The position numbers were made by a program, and so were the translations under genes. A DNA stretch of 64,000 nt from Lujinxingia vulgaris (GTDB taxonomy: Bacteria; Myxococcota_A; Bradymonadia; Bradymonadales; Bradymonadaceae), in contig NZ_VOSM01000002.1 in NCBI RefSeq assembly GCF_007997015.1, forward strand, positions 682,001-746,000. Direction: 5' to 3'. Below, piece after piece: positions 20,058 to 29,228 of the stretch. The stretch's first letter is position 1; every line of letters begins with the position of its first letter. The notes below the pieces were generated by a model, which ran no database searches, was not told the origin of the DNA, and saw only the letters and a program-made list of their open reading frames with translations.

Positions 20058-20471
20058 TCAGGACGGCTCGGAGTCGTTTTCAAAGGTGTCGCCCTCGCCA
20101 TTGAGGATCGCGGCGATAGCATCATCGTCGTAGACCGGGCCTTGCCCGATACCCTCACACCAGGCGGCCTCGGCCTGCCAGGCGCCGGGCTCGTCGATGA
20201 GCTCGGGCCAGAAGGGGTAAGTGCGGCATTGGGAGGGTTTAACCGAGTGGATCACACACCCATCTTTTCCCAGAAAGGGGCAGGGTGAGCCTTCATCGAC
20301 GTCGATGATCCAGCCATCACCCTCGGGCTGCATATACGCCTCGGTGAGTTCGGCCAGGGGAAGTTGCAGAAATGAGGCCGCCAGAAAGGCCTCCGGCGCG
20401 CTGAACTCCACCTGGCCGGGGCGCGCGCAGCAGCGCTGGCAGCGTGTGCATTCAAAGCGTCGAGATGTCAT
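20058..20471 (-). CDS. YkgJ-family cysteine cluster protein
   Basis: 137 aa, cytoplasmic. It shows the full YkgJ (UPF0153, zinc/iron-chelating) pattern: CTRCQRCC at residues 8-15, CPFLGKDGCVIH (about 63-74), and CRTYPFWPEL (about 82). The biochemical function of the family is not established. It converges on the neighbouring Cys-cluster gene with 42 bp between the stop codons, so two putative metal-binding proteins face each other here. Confidence 0.85.
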   Translation of the reverse strand: MTSRRFECTRCQRCCARPGQVEFSAPEAFLAASFLQLPLAELTEAYMQPEGDGWIIDVDEGSPCPFLGKDGCVIHSVKPSQCRTYPFWPELIDEPGAWQAEAAWCEGIGQGPVYDDDAIAAILNGEGDTFENDSEPS

Positions 20472-20625
20472 CGGGGAAACTCATCGAGGGGAGGGGAGGT
20501 GCAGCGGCGTTGAAGATCGCGCTGCGGATGCGATAGCGTCAAGGCTCCTACGTTTTCTGGAGCGTGTTTTGCGGGATTCACAGACCAGTGAGGGGCGGGC
20601 AAGGGTCGGTCAGCAGCGCTATCCG

Positions 20626-21594
20626 ATGTTGCTCGGCGCCTGGTTGGTGGCGACGTTGGCGGGGATCTGGGCGCTGGAGCCCCCCGGCGCTGGCGAGGAC
20701 GCGAGGTCGGATGCGGCCTCCGATGCGGCGCTTCCGGCGACTCTCAGCTCGCCGGACTGGCAGAGCGCGCCGACGCCGGGGGAAGCGTTTGAGATGCGCT
20801 ACCGCCCGCATCCTTCGGTGGGCTACCGCCTGGTGGCGCGCTGGGAGGAGGATGGCGGTGGCGAGGCCAATGAGGCCAGCGGGTTAAGTCTGGAGGTGGC
20901 GTCGCTGTGGTCGACCGGAGAGCGTGAGGGCGACCAGGGGTTGGAGCAGCGCGTGGAGGTGGCGTCGGCGGCGTTGGAGGTCTGGGGGCCCGGGGAGCCG
21001 CTGATCGGGTTTCGGGCCGCGCAGGAGCAACGGGCGCTAAGAGGGGCGGTCTATCAGCGTGCGCATGATGGGATGGGCGCCGGAGGTCGGTCGGAGTGGG
21101 GGCGCGGTGGCGAGCGCGCCGGTGCGTGGAGTCTCGCGCTGGTCGATGAGTTGCACCGACTTCTCTCACCACGCTTCCCGCTGGATGCCCGCCTGCCTGG
21201 CGAGCGCTGGCACTACCGGCTGGATCATGCGGGGATGATCGCTGCGCTTCCAGGGGCCACATCCGAGCTCTCTCTTGCCGGGGATGTGCGCGTCGAAGAT
21301 CGCCTGCGGGATTATATGATGCATCAAGGCCGACCTGCCCTCTGGATCGAGCGGCGCATCACCACGGAGCTGCGCGACGTTCACGAAACTTCGTCACATG
21401 ATGCGCTTCACGTGAAAGGGCAGGGTGAGGGAGTGCTGCTCTGGGATGTGGAGAGCGGGCAGCTGATCCTCAGTGAGATCGCCATGCGCTTTGAGCTGCC
21501 GAAGCGGTCGGTGCAGCGATCGCTGCGCGCGCGAATCACCCAGATCGAGGGGCGCGGGCAAAACGCTTTGCCTTCCCTTCCCTCCGCGTATTAG
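20626..21594 (+). CDS. Predicted exported protein, function unknown
   Basis: 322 aa from the ATG at 20626. An N-terminal hydrophobic segment (MLLGAWLVATLAGIWAL) may be a signal peptide or anchor. The remaining sequence is beta-rich with alternating charged strands, including YRPHPSVGYRLVARWEED, and a C-terminal part in which a 'WDVESGQLILSE' strand resembles exported substrate-binding proteins of unknown type. The frame is open upstream to 20221, but that part overlaps the YkgJ gene on the other strand and does not look protein-like. I do not recognise a family. Confidence 0.6.
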   Translation: MLLGAWLVATLAGIWALEPPGAGEDARSDAASDAALPATLSSPDWQSAPTPGEAFEMRYRPHPSVGYRLVARWEEDGGGEANEASGLSLEVASLWSTGEREGDQGLEQRVEVASAALEVWGPGEPLIGFRAAQEQRALRGAVYQRAHDGMGAGGRSEWGRGGERAGAWSLALVDELHRLLSPRFPLDARLPGERWHYRLDHAGMIAALPGATSELSLAGDVRVEDRLRDYMMHQGRPALWIERRITTELRDVHETSSHDALHVKGQGEGVLLWDVESGQLILSEIAMRFELPKRSVQRSLRARITQIEGRGQNALPSLPSAY

Positions 21595-21656
21595 ATTGGC
21601 CGGGTCTAGCTCGCTACAGAAGTTCACTTATTGTCTGAATACAGGGGCCATTGCCC

Positions 21657-23057
21657 ATGGAACGCCAACTTGTCGACCATCTGGTCGCGCAGCAGGTGGT
21701 CAGCCGACAGGACATTCAGCGTTGTGTGTTGCGCGCCTCCATGTCGAAAGGCTCGGTGGTCGAGGAACTGATCACGCGCGCCGGCGTCGATGAGCGCCAG
21801 CTCGCCCGCGCCATCGCCGAACATCTGGGACTTCGCGTTCACGAGCGACCTTCCATCCAGGCCCAGCCCGAGGCTCTGGCGCTGGTCAGCTCGGAGCGCG
21901 CTGACGAGTTTGGTGTGCTTGCGATCACCTACAACGAGGCCGGCGGTGAGCTGGAAGTTGCGGTCTTTGATGCCGACCGCGCCCGTCCGGTGCTTCAGGA
22001 GGTTCGTGAGGCCACGGGCATTTCGCCATCGCTGGTCATCGCGCCGCGCTCCACGCTGGAGCGCGAGATTTTTCGGCATTACAACCACGATCACGCCGCC
22101 GATAAGACGGTCGCCGCGCCGGTGCAACCCCCGGCGATGGCCCGAGCGCGGCCGCCGCGCCATATGCCGGGAGACGCCCACGAGCCGGCCACACGCGTGG
22201 TGCATCTCGACGACAGCGGCCCCACCCGCCAGGTCGATCTGCACGCCGCCACCGAAGATAACCCTTTCTTTGATCTGGTGAAAAACGCCCGGGGCGGCGG
22301 CGCCAGGCCCAGTCTCAGTGAGAGCACCAGCCCGGGACCGCAGCCCGGGGAAGATTTTTTTGATGGCTTCGAAGACGCGTTCACCGACGCGTTGGAGGAG
22401 CATCAGCTCGGCAAAGAGAGCGCGCCGCGGCAGACACCGAAGCCTGCGGCCAGCGCGCTGCGAAGCGGATCGGACGCCGGAAGTTCGGCGCGCGCCGGGG
22501 CGCCACGAGGCGTTGCTTCAAGCTCACCGCCTTCGCCGCGGCGAAGCTCCGGGGGGGCGGGCGCGCCGGAGCGTGATTTTGGCGATATGGCCGGTGCGCT
22601 CAATGATTTTGATGCGGAGCTCGACGCATCTTCCGATGCCTACGAGCAGTCCAGCTCCAGCCGACTTAATAATTCCGGCTTTGAGCGCCGCGGCCGCACC
22701 GGGAGCCACAGCCACTACAACAGCCGCACCGGCTCCGGCTTGATCCCGCTCGACCCCAACCAGAGCTCGGCCCCCGGCTTCGACAGCGGTGAGTCCGGGC
22801 TTTTCCCCATCGATCGCCAGCCCTTCGGGTTTCTGGATAACGATGATCATGACGGCGCCGAGAACGAGCCGACGCTCGCGCAGGTCGTCGCCCGCCAGCG
22901 TCAGCACATCACTCGCCTGGAGCGTGAGGTGGAGTACCAGAAGGCGATCCTGCAATCGCTGGCCGAGATGTTGGTCGAAGCCCGGGTGCTCAGCCGCCGC
23001 AAGCTCAAGGCGCGCCTCAAAGAGCTGCGCGAGAAAGAGTCGAAGCGCTCCAGCTGA
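21657..23057 (+). CDS. Stand-alone MshEN (GspE N-terminal)-domain protein with coiled coil
   Basis: 466 aa, cytoplasmic. Residues about 1-145 match the type II secretion/pilus ATPase N-terminal domain (MshEN/GspE_N): QLVDHLVAQQVVSRQDIQR, then a LARAIAEHLGLRV motif. A Pro/Ser/Gly-rich disordered stretch follows (about 160-390), then a C-terminal coiled coil (about 408-460; RQRQHITRLEREVEYQKAIL). There is no Walker ATPase domain, so it is not GspE/PilB itself. MshEN domains in some ATPases bind c-di-GMP. The ATG at 21657 has AGGGG upstream; a TTG at 21651 is an alternative. Confidence 0.72.
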   Translation: MERQLVDHLVAQQVVSRQDIQRCVLRASMSKGSVVEELITRAGVDERQLARAIAEHLGLRVHERPSIQAQPEALALVSSERADEFGVLAITYNEAGGELEVAVFDADRARPVLQEVREATGISPSLVIAPRSTLEREIFRHYNHDHAADKTVAAPVQPPAMARARPPRHMPGDAHEPATRVVHLDDSGPTRQVDLHAATEDNPFFDLVKNARGGGARPSLSESTSPGPQPGEDFFDGFEDAFTDALEEHQLGKESAPRQTPKPAASALRSGSDAGSSARAGAPRGVASSSPPSPRRSSGGAGAPERDFGDMAGALNDFDAELDASSDAYEQSSSSRLNNSGFERRGRTGSHSHYNSRTGSGLIPLDPNQSSAPGFDSGESGLFPIDRQPFGFLDNDDHDGAENEPTLAQVVARQRQHITRLEREVEYQKAILQSLAEMLVEARVLSRRKLKARLKELREKESKRSS

Positions 23058-23082
23058 GTCTGGTTGCTGCCTTGCGGCGCCC

Positions 23083-24321
23083 TTAAAAGCCCATGCCGAC
23101 CATCAGGTCCACGCCCAGCATGCCCCCTGAGGCGTCGACGAGCTGGTGGTAGGTAGCGCGGCCGATCAGGTGAAAATCCCCAAAACTCCAGCGCGCTCCG
23201 GCCACGCCTCCCAGCGCGTGAAAGTCGCGATCCAGGCCCGTGTTCTGAACGAGCCCCGTGCCGGCCAGGCCCACGCGCATGTAGTCCAGGCCGAGCTGCG
23301 CCTCGACCGGCCCGATCGGGTAATATCCCCGGGGCCCCCCGCCCAACGCGAAGGTCTGGGCGTTCGCATCAAAGGGCGGGCTGTCGTTGGTCGTGGCGTG
23401 GTTGCCGCTCATAAAGTGCAGGCTCATGCCGGCAAACCGCCAGCGAAACTCCTGGTTGAGAGCCACGCCCCAGCCGGGGCTTGCACCGGTGGCGACCTCT
23501 CCCATTAGCAGGCGCAGGCCACCTCCCGTGCTCAATGAGGCTCCCGGGGCCGCCCTGGCTTCACCGGGAGTCAGCGTGAGCATGGCGAGGGTGAGGGTGG
23601 CTGCAGCGAAAGCGGCGGGCCCTGCGGGCCCCTGGCGACGTCTCCATGCCAGAAGGATCAACGCCGTTAGCAGCGTTAGCAGGGCGGCCGGGCCACCGCC
23701 GGAGGTGGTCTGGCAGCCGGTCTGCGCCTCAGGAAAGCAGCGACCGCTTTCTCGCGAGCAGCTCTGGGTGGGCGCGCAGTCGGAGTCGCTCAGGCAGTTG
23801 GCACAGCGTCCGTACACGGGCTCACAGCGCTCGCGGCGGGCGCAGTCGTTATCGTCGATGCACTCCAGGGGCTCCGAGATCAGGAGGTAGTTCAGCTCAA
23901 CCGGGCCGGCAGAGCCGTTGCTCGTAAGCTCCAGCGTAAGCTCCGGCGCCACGGTCAGCTCGGAGGGTTCGATGCGCTCGACGACGCGCTCACCGGGGCC
24001 GAGGGTGTACTCGCGGGTGGCGAGGAGCCAGCGCTCATCGACGCGCGGCGTCTCGGAGGGGAGGCCGATATCGGTAGGGGTGGTGATGGTCAGCGTGAGC
24101 GCGGCGCTCTCGTCGAGCCCGGTGGCGATCTCCACCTCCAGCGCGTTTCGGCCAACACCGCTGCGGGAGAGGCTCACCGCATCGGGGCATCCCTGCGTCG
24201 CGGGCAGGCAGAGTGTGCCCAGCGCCGCCGGATCGGAGGGCGTATCGCAACCCACAAGGCCCGGCAGCGCGAGCGCTGCCGTCATCGCGAGGATGCCGAG
24301 GTGGCCACGCCCGAGCTTCAT
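23083..24321 (-). CDS. Cys-rich lipoprotein with internal MYXO-CTERM-like segment and C-terminal beta-barrel-like domain
   Basis: 412 aa. A lipoprotein signal (LVGC, Cys25) opens the protein. A beta-rich region and a Cys-rich section (CIDDNDCARRERCEP, CANCLSDSDC) lead to Cys203, a Gly-rich spacer, a TM (about 211-225) and Arg-Arg-Arg, matching a MYXO-CTERM-like sorting tag. Normally such a tag ends the protein; here a second hydrophobic segment (about 236-250) follows, then about 150 residues that alternate like an outer-membrane beta-barrel (ending MLGVDLMVGMGF). The start overlaps the nnrED stop by 4 bp. No sign of a frameshift was noted. One product, two products or cleavage are all possible. 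Confidence 0.7.
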   Translation of the reverse strand: MKLGRGHLGILAMTAALALPGLVGCDTPSDPAALGTLCLPATQGCPDAVSLSRSGVGRNALEVEIATGLDESAALTLTITTPTDIGLPSETPRVDERWLLATREYTLGPGERVVERIEPSELTVAPELTLELTSNGSAGPVELNYLLISEPLECIDDNDCARRERCEPVYGRCANCLSDSDCAPTQSCSRESGRCFPEAQTGCQTTSGGGPAALLTLLTALILLAWRRRQGPAGPAAFAAATLTLAMLTLTPGEARAAPGASLSTGGGLRLLMGEVATGASPGWGVALNQEFRWRFAGMSLHFMSGNHATTNDSPPFDANAQTFALGGGPRGYYPIGPVEAQLGLDYMRVGLAGTGLVQNTGLDRDFHALGGVAGARWSFGDFHLIGRATYHQLVDASGGMLGVDLMVGMGF

Positions 24322-25877
24322 GCCTCAAACCTGCGCCAGACCCCTCCGAGTTCGTCCAGGAGTGCGCCGGGCGTGGTGGCACGCGTGCCCACCTTTTTAC
24401 GGGCGGCGTCGCCGGCCAGTCCATGCACGCAGACGGCGATGGCGGCAGCCTGCCATGGGTTGTCGGGGTGGTCGTTGAGCGAGGCGGCGATAAGACCGCT
24501 GAGCACATCACCCATGCCGCCGGTGGCCATCCCGGGGTTGCCGGTGCGGTTGAGGCCCAACGGGCTGTCGGAGGCGGCGACCACCGTCGCGGCGCTCTTA
24601 TGCACGATCACCGCCGAGATGCGCGCGAGAAGTTCGCGGGTGGCGGCCACCGTATCGCTCAGGACCTCGTCGACGCTGCGGTCAAGCAGGCGCGCGAGCT
24701 CACCGGGGTGGGGGGTGAGTACGACCGGCACGCATGCCGCCAGGTCGCAGGCGGCCTGAAAAAGATCGCGATTCTGGGCCAGGAGCGTGAGCGCGTCGGC
24801 GTCGATGACGGTGGGGCGCGGCGTGGCGGTGAGGCAGTGACGCAGCGCCTGGCGTGCGGCCTGGTCGGTGCCGAGCCCCGGGCCGATCACAAGCGTATCG
24901 CTCTTGTCCAGAAGTTGGCTGAGCGCATCGGCGTGCAGCTCACCGGCGTCGCCGAAGATCGGGCGCGGCATCAACTCGGCGATGGTGCGAGCGCTGAGCG
25001 CCCCCTGCGGATCGGTGCCCGGGAAGATGAGCCCCGCGCCGCCCAGGAGCGCGCCGCGCGCGGCCATGGTCAGCGCGCCGGTGGTCGGCGCGCGACCGCC
25101 GATGAGCGCAACCTTGCCCACCGAGCCCTTATGAGCGTGGGTGGGCCGCGCCGGGATCTTCCCTTTGAGCCAGTCGGCGTCCAACGCGAACGCCTCCACG
25201 CCGACCGCGTCGCGAACCCGGGCGGGAATCCCGATATCGATCGGGCAGAGCATGCCGATAAAACCTCGGGCCGGATCGAGAAGCTGCCCGATCTTGGGAA
25301 AACCAAAGGTCGCGGTGACCTCGGCCTGGGTGCAGATGCCGAGCACCTGTCCGGTGCGCCCGTCGAGGCCGCTGGGTGTATCGAGTGCAAACACCGGAGC
25401 GGGCTGTTCGTTGAGAAACTTCACCGCCGAGGCAAAGCGCCCTTCCACGGGGCGATCGAGGCCGGTGCCCAGCAGCGCGTCGCACCACAGCTGGCAGGGA
25501 GGCAGTGAGCTCAACGCGTGGCGTACCCCGGCGGCGTCGAGCCCGTTGAGCTGGTGGCGGTCGCCGATGAGGTTCTCGGCGACCTTATGAAAACGCTGCG
25601 CTTCGGGGCCGAAACGCTCCGGGGTACCCATGAGCACGAGCACCGGGTGGTAGCCCAGATGATCGAGCATCGTGGCGAGCGCGACGCCGTCGCCGCCGTT
25701 GTTTCCCATGCCGCAGAGTACCCCGATGCGCGCGCCTGGCGAGGGGCGAAAATGCGTCAGCAGGACATCAAGCGCGCCGCGCGCGGCGCGCTCCATCAGC
25801 ACTTCGGCCGGGACTCCGATCGCCTCAATGGTTCGGCGATCCATCTCACGCATCGACTCAGGGGTCACAAGGTGCAT
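24318..25877 (-). CDS. nnr: Bifunctional NAD(P)HX epimerase / ADP-dependent NAD(P)HX dehydratase
   Basis: 519 aa repair enzyme for hydrated NAD(P)H. The N-terminal epimerase domain (about 1-215, YjeF_N) shows VLCGMGNNGGDGVALA and ALDTPSGLDG. The C-terminal dehydratase domain (about 230-515, YjeF_C/ribokinase-like) shows GSVGKVALIGG, LTPHPGELARLL and a GNPGMATGGMGDVLSG ATP-binding motif. The two-domain layout is the usual bacterial form. It lies between pdxJ and the lipoprotein gene; acpS, often found between pdxJ and nnr in other proteobacteria, is absent here. Confidence 0.94.
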   Translation of the reverse strand: MHLVTPESMREMDRRTIEAIGVPAEVLMERAARGALDVLLTHFRPSPGARIGVLCGMGNNGGDGVALATMLDHLGYHPVLVLMGTPERFGPEAQRFHKVAENLIGDRHQLNGLDAAGVRHALSSLPPCQLWCDALLGTGLDRPVEGRFASAVKFLNEQPAPVFALDTPSGLDGRTGQVLGICTQAEVTATFGFPKIGQLLDPARGFIGMLCPIDIGIPARVRDAVGVEAFALDADWLKGKIPARPTHAHKGSVGKVALIGGRAPTTGALTMAARGALLGGAGLIFPGTDPQGALSARTIAELMPRPIFGDAGELHADALSQLLDKSDTLVIGPGLGTDQAARQALRHCLTATPRPTVIDADALTLLAQNRDLFQAACDLAACVPVVLTPHPGELARLLDRSVDEVLSDTVAATRELLARISAVIVHKSAATVVAASDSPLGLNRTGNPGMATGGMGDVLSGLIAASLNDHPDNPWQAAAIAVCVHGLAGDAARKKVGTRATTPGALLDELGGVWRRFEA

Positions 25878-25930
25878 AGGTCACTTCGGCGCTAAATCAG
25901 GGCAGGGGAGAGCCCTGCCGGACAGACACG

Positions 25931-26710
25931 TCACTCGGCCAGGCCGCGGCCTTCAGCCAGCGCTTCGATCATCTCGGCGACCGCGCGCTCAAAGCCCACG
26001 TAGATGGCGCGGGCGACGATGCTGTGGCCGATGTTGAACTCCTCGAATTCGGGGATAGCGGCCACGGCGAGCACGTTTTTGTAGTCCAGACCGTGGCCGG
26101 CGGCGACGGTGAGACCGGCGCTGGCCGCCCGGGAGGCGGCGTCACGCAGGCGACGCCACTCGTGGTCGTGTTCAAACTCCGACGGGACGAGCGTGTTGGT
26201 AAACTCAGGGGCCGCCTCACAGAAGTCGCCGGTATGCAGCTCGACGATGTCGACGCCGAGACCAGCGCTGGCCTCGATCTGGGCGGGATCCGGATCGATG
26301 AAGAGGCTTAAGTGGGCTCCGCATCGACGCAGGCGCTCCAGGTATGGCCCCAGCGACTTCTCCTGGCCCACGACGGCCAGGCCGCCCTCGGTGGTTTGCT
26401 CCTCGCGGCGCTCCGGCACCAGCGTGATCATGTCGGGGCGCACCTCCATGGCGATCGTGTACATCTCGTCGGTGGCGGCCATCTCCAGGTTGAGACGGGT
26501 CTGCACCGTTTCGCGCAGGACGCGCAGATCGCGGTCCTGGATGTGGCGGCGATCTTCACGCAGGTGAATGGTGATCTGGTCGGCGCCTGCGAGCTCGGCG
26601 ATCGCCGCAGCGCTCACCGGATCGGGGTAGCGGGTGCCGCGGGCCTGACGGATGGTGGCAACATGATCGACGTTGACGCCCAGGCGGGGGCGCATACGGG
26701 TGGGGTTCAT
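25931..26710 (-). CDS. pdxJ: Pyridoxine 5'-phosphate synthase
   Basis: 259 aa TIM-barrel enzyme that condenses 1-deoxyxylulose 5-phosphate with 3-amino-2-oxopropyl phosphate to give pyridoxine 5'-phosphate (DXP-dependent vitamin B6 pathway). The N-terminal [27 protein letters not shown] and VTLVPER-like motifs, and the C-terminal GHGLDYKN and IGHSIVARA motifs, are all visible. The ATG at 26710 has GAGGAG 6 nt upstream and is preferred to the preceding TTG codon. Slightly longer than the usual 240 aa. It follows glmM with a 39-bp gap, so it is probably cotranscribed. Confidence 0.96.
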   Translation of the reverse strand: MNPTRMRPRLGVNVDHVATIRQARGTRYPDPVSAAAIAELAGADQITIHLREDRRHIQDRDLRVLRETVQTRLNLEMAATDEMYTIAMEVRPDMITLVPERREEQTTEGGLAVVGQEKSLGPYLERLRRCGAHLSLFIDPDPAQIEASAGLGVDIVELHTGDFCEAAPEFTNTLVPSEFEHDHEWRRLRDAASRAASAGLTVAAGHGLDYKNVLAVAAIPEFEEFNIGHSIVARAIYVGFERAVAEMIEALAEGRGLAE

Positions 26711-26749
26711 CAAACACTCCTCAAAGCAATCATGAAAAGATCAACATAC

Positions 26750-28120
26750 TTAAGCGCCGATGAGCTCGCGCAGCTGGGCGTGAAGCGCCTCGGCGTAGGC
26801 GCGTACTTTCAGCTGATCGGGGCCCTCGACCATAATGCGGGCCTTGGCCTCCGTACCCGAATAACGCGCCAACACGCGGCCCTCGCCGGCGAGCTCGCTC
26901 TCGACCTGGCGGACCATCTTCTGAAACGCCTCGAGCTCTTCGAGTGGGGGTTTCTCGCGAACCTTCAGGTTGAGCAGCACCTGGGGAAAGGGCTTCATGA
27001 CCTGCGCAAGCCTGCTCAGCGGACACTTCTGGCGCTGCATGATCGCCAGCACCTGAAGTGCAGCGAGCATGCCGTCGCCGGTGGTGGAGTGCTCCAAAAA
27101 GATCATATGGCCGCTCTGCTCACCGCCCAGGGTGTAGCCGCCGTTGCGCATCTCTTCGACCACGTAGCGGTCGCCCACTGAGGTGCGTACAAGGTTGATG
27201 CCGCGTTTTTGAAGCGCGACCTCCAGCCCCACGTTGCTCATCACCGTGGTGACGAGGGTGTTGTCGGCAAGCTTGCCCTGCTCATGGAGGTGGATGGCGC
27301 AGAGCGCCAGGATGCCGTCGCCGTCGACGATGTCGCCGTTCTCATCGATGAGGATGAGCCGGTCGGCGTCGCCATCGAGCGTGATGCCCACATCGGCACG
27401 GGTCTCCCGCACGCGGCGCGCGGTGTTGTGCGGGTGGAGGCTGCCGCAGTCCTGGTTGATGTTGTAGCCGTCGGGATCCACGCCCAGGGTGAAGACCTCG
27501 GCGCCGAGCTCGCGCAGCACCGCCGGGGCAACCTTGTAGGCGGCGCCATTGGCGCAGTCGACAACCACGCGCAGCCCGTCGAGGGTAAGGTCGCGCGGGA
27601 AGGTGTTTTTGAGAAAGACGATGTAGCGGCCGGTGGCGTCATCGATGCGCGCGGCTTTGCCGATGCGGTCGGTGTTGGGTTGAATCTTGCCTTCGTTCAA
27701 CACCAGATCTTCGATGGCCAGCTCCACCTCATCGGGGAGCTTGAAGCCGTCGGAGGCGAAGATCTTGATGCCGTTATCCTGGTAGGCGTTGTGGCTGGCG
27801 CTGATGACGATGCCGGCGTCGGCGCGCATCCCGGTGGTCAGAAAGGAGATGCCCGGGGTGGGAAGCGGGCCGACAAGTTGCACGTCGGCGCCCATCGAGG
27901 TGATGCCCGCGGCCAGGCCCGACTCAAACATGTAGCCGGAGATGCGCGTATCCTTTCCGATGACGATGCGCGTGCGGTGGCCAAAGGGGCGCTCGTCGGG
28001 GCGGCATTTAAAATGCTGCGCGATGGCCTGGCCCAGGCGCACCGCCAGGTCTGCGGTCATCGGGTACTGGTTAGCGACGCCGCGGATGCCGTCGGTTCCA
28101 AAAAGCTGTCGGGTGGTCAT
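26750..28120 (-). CDS. glmM: Phosphoglucosamine mutase
   Basis: 456 aa cytoplasmic enzyme converting glucosamine 6-phosphate to glucosamine 1-phosphate for UDP-GlcNAc, the precursor of peptidoglycan and lipid A. It has FGTDGIRG at the N-terminus, the phosphoserine loop SASHN at 107-111, the Mg2+ motif DGDADR in the centre, and a C-terminal [13 protein letters not shown]-like phosphate-binding loop. The cdaA-cdaR-glmM order is the known c-di-AMP operon arrangement, and in Firmicutes CdaA and GlmM interact; transfer of that regulation to this organism is inference. Confidence 0.96.
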   Translation of the reverse strand: MTTRQLFGTDGIRGVANQYPMTADLAVRLGQAIAQHFKCRPDERPFGHRTRIVIGKDTRISGYMFESGLAAGITSMGADVQLVGPLPTPGISFLTTGMRADAGIVISASHNAYQDNGIKIFASDGFKLPDEVELAIEDLVLNEGKIQPNTDRIGKAARIDDATGRYIVFLKNTFPRDLTLDGLRVVVDCANGAAYKVAPAVLRELGAEVFTLGVDPDGYNINQDCGSLHPHNTARRVRETRADVGITLDGDADRLILIDENGDIVDGDGILALCAIHLHEQGKLADNTLVTTVMSNVGLEVALQKRGINLVRTSVGDRYVVEEMRNGGYTLGGEQSGHMIFLEHSTTGDGMLAALQVLAIMQRQKCPLSRLAQVMKPFPQVLLNLKVREKPPLEELEAFQKMVRQVESELAGEGRVLARYSGTEAKARIMVEGPDQLKVRAYAEALHAQLRELIGA

Positions 28121-28280
28121 GGCGTGGTCCCTTCTGGGTGAGAGGCCGTCGTCAGCGCGGCGCGCTTACGCGCGCGCGCCCAGTGCATAGCATGATCGGG
28201 GAGGCCGCTAAAGCCGGGCCGGGGACTTCAAGGCAAGTGTCGGGGAAGCTCGGCACCGGATGAATCGCCGGCAAGCCAGC

Positions 28281-29228
28281 TCAGCGCTCGGTGGTGATAA
28301 CGCGGAAGCGATCCGGGTAAACGCGGGTCATCTCCACGCCGGGCGGCAGGTTCTGAATCTCCACGGTCTTGGAGAAGGTGCCCGGCGGGCGACGATCTTC
28401 GTCGCTCAGATCGATCTCGGCGCGCACCACGTCCGGGTCGAGGGCCTCGACCAGGCCACGCGGACCGCGCACCGTCACCGAGGTTGTGGCCGGCGAGATG
28501 CTGGCCTCGAGTGAGGTGTTCACACCGGTGATGGGGACGTCTTCCAGGGTGCGGGTGATAAGTTCCGAGCCGATGCGCACCCGCACGCTGATGCGGCTGT
28601 CGTACTCCACGCGCACCAGGCCGTCTTCGACGCGCAGTTGCACGTTGCGCTCAAAAGATTCGCTGCGGTTGCCCACGTCGACAGGCTCGGTCTGCACCGA
28701 GTTGATGCGTTCCAGGCGCGAGCGCGGCCCGCGGATGGTCACGCGCCTCGGCGTCACATCGACCCCCTCGACCACATAGGAGCTCTGAGGTTCACCGGTG
28801 GTCTGCGGGATGATCGGCACCACGCGCTGGGCCTCGGGCTCAAGCTCCACATACATCGAGCTCGGCTCAATCGAGACCACCCGCAACCCCGGCGGCACGC
28901 GCACCATATTGCCGCTGATCGTGACGATGGAGTCGGTGTCGGCCGGCGTCAGGTCCAGGCGGATGGGCTCAAGATTGCTCGGATCAAAGCGGTTGATGTC
29001 CGACCAGCGCCCGCGGATGGTGACCTTGACCCGGTCGAGCGGGTCGGAGACGAGCACCTGGTTTTCGGGCACCACGATGCGTACCGGCGCAAAGCTCGCG
29101 ACCACCGTCTCGCGATCCTCGCTGACCCAGATGTAAAGGGCCAGAGTGAGCACGGCGGCGATGAACTTCAGCGAGAAGTTGTGCACGAAGATGCGTTGCA
29201 GCACCGTGCGCAGCGTCAGAGAACTCAT
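28281..29228 (-). CDS. cdaR: YbbR-domain protein, probable CdaA regulator CdaR
   Basis: 315 aa. One N-terminal TM helix (about residues 17-34, followed by WVSEDRETVVASF) and repeated YbbR-like beta domains facing the periplasm. Repeats are visible in the recurring pattern of VTIRGRWSDINRFDP, VTIRGPRSRLERI and VTVRGPRGLVEALDP. The start overlaps the cdaA stop by 4 bp (ATGA), so translation is coupled. In Gram-positives CdaR modulates the diadenylate cyclase CdaA; the same pairing is inferred here from gene order. Confidence 0.9.
   Translation of the reverse strand: MSSLTLRTVLQRIFVHNFSLKFIAAVLTLALYIWVSEDRETVVASFAPVRIVVPENQVLVSDPLDRVKVTIRGRWSDINRFDPSNLEPIRLDLTPADTDSIVTISGNMVRVPPGLRVVSIEPSSMYVELEPEAQRVVPIIPQTTGEPQSSYVVEGVDVTPRRVTIRGPRSRLERINSVQTEPVDVGNRSESFERNVQLRVEDGLVRVEYDSRISVRVRIGSELITRTLEDVPITGVNTSLEASISPATTSVTVRGPRGLVEALDPDVVRAEIDLSDEDRRPPGTFSKTVEIQNLPPGVEMTRVYPDRFRVITTER

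Noticed and set aside
20221-20625. N-terminal extension of the exported protein at 20626
   Set aside because: It overlaps the YkgJ gene on the other strand and its codons do not form a protein-like sequence; a signal-like helix begins at 20626.
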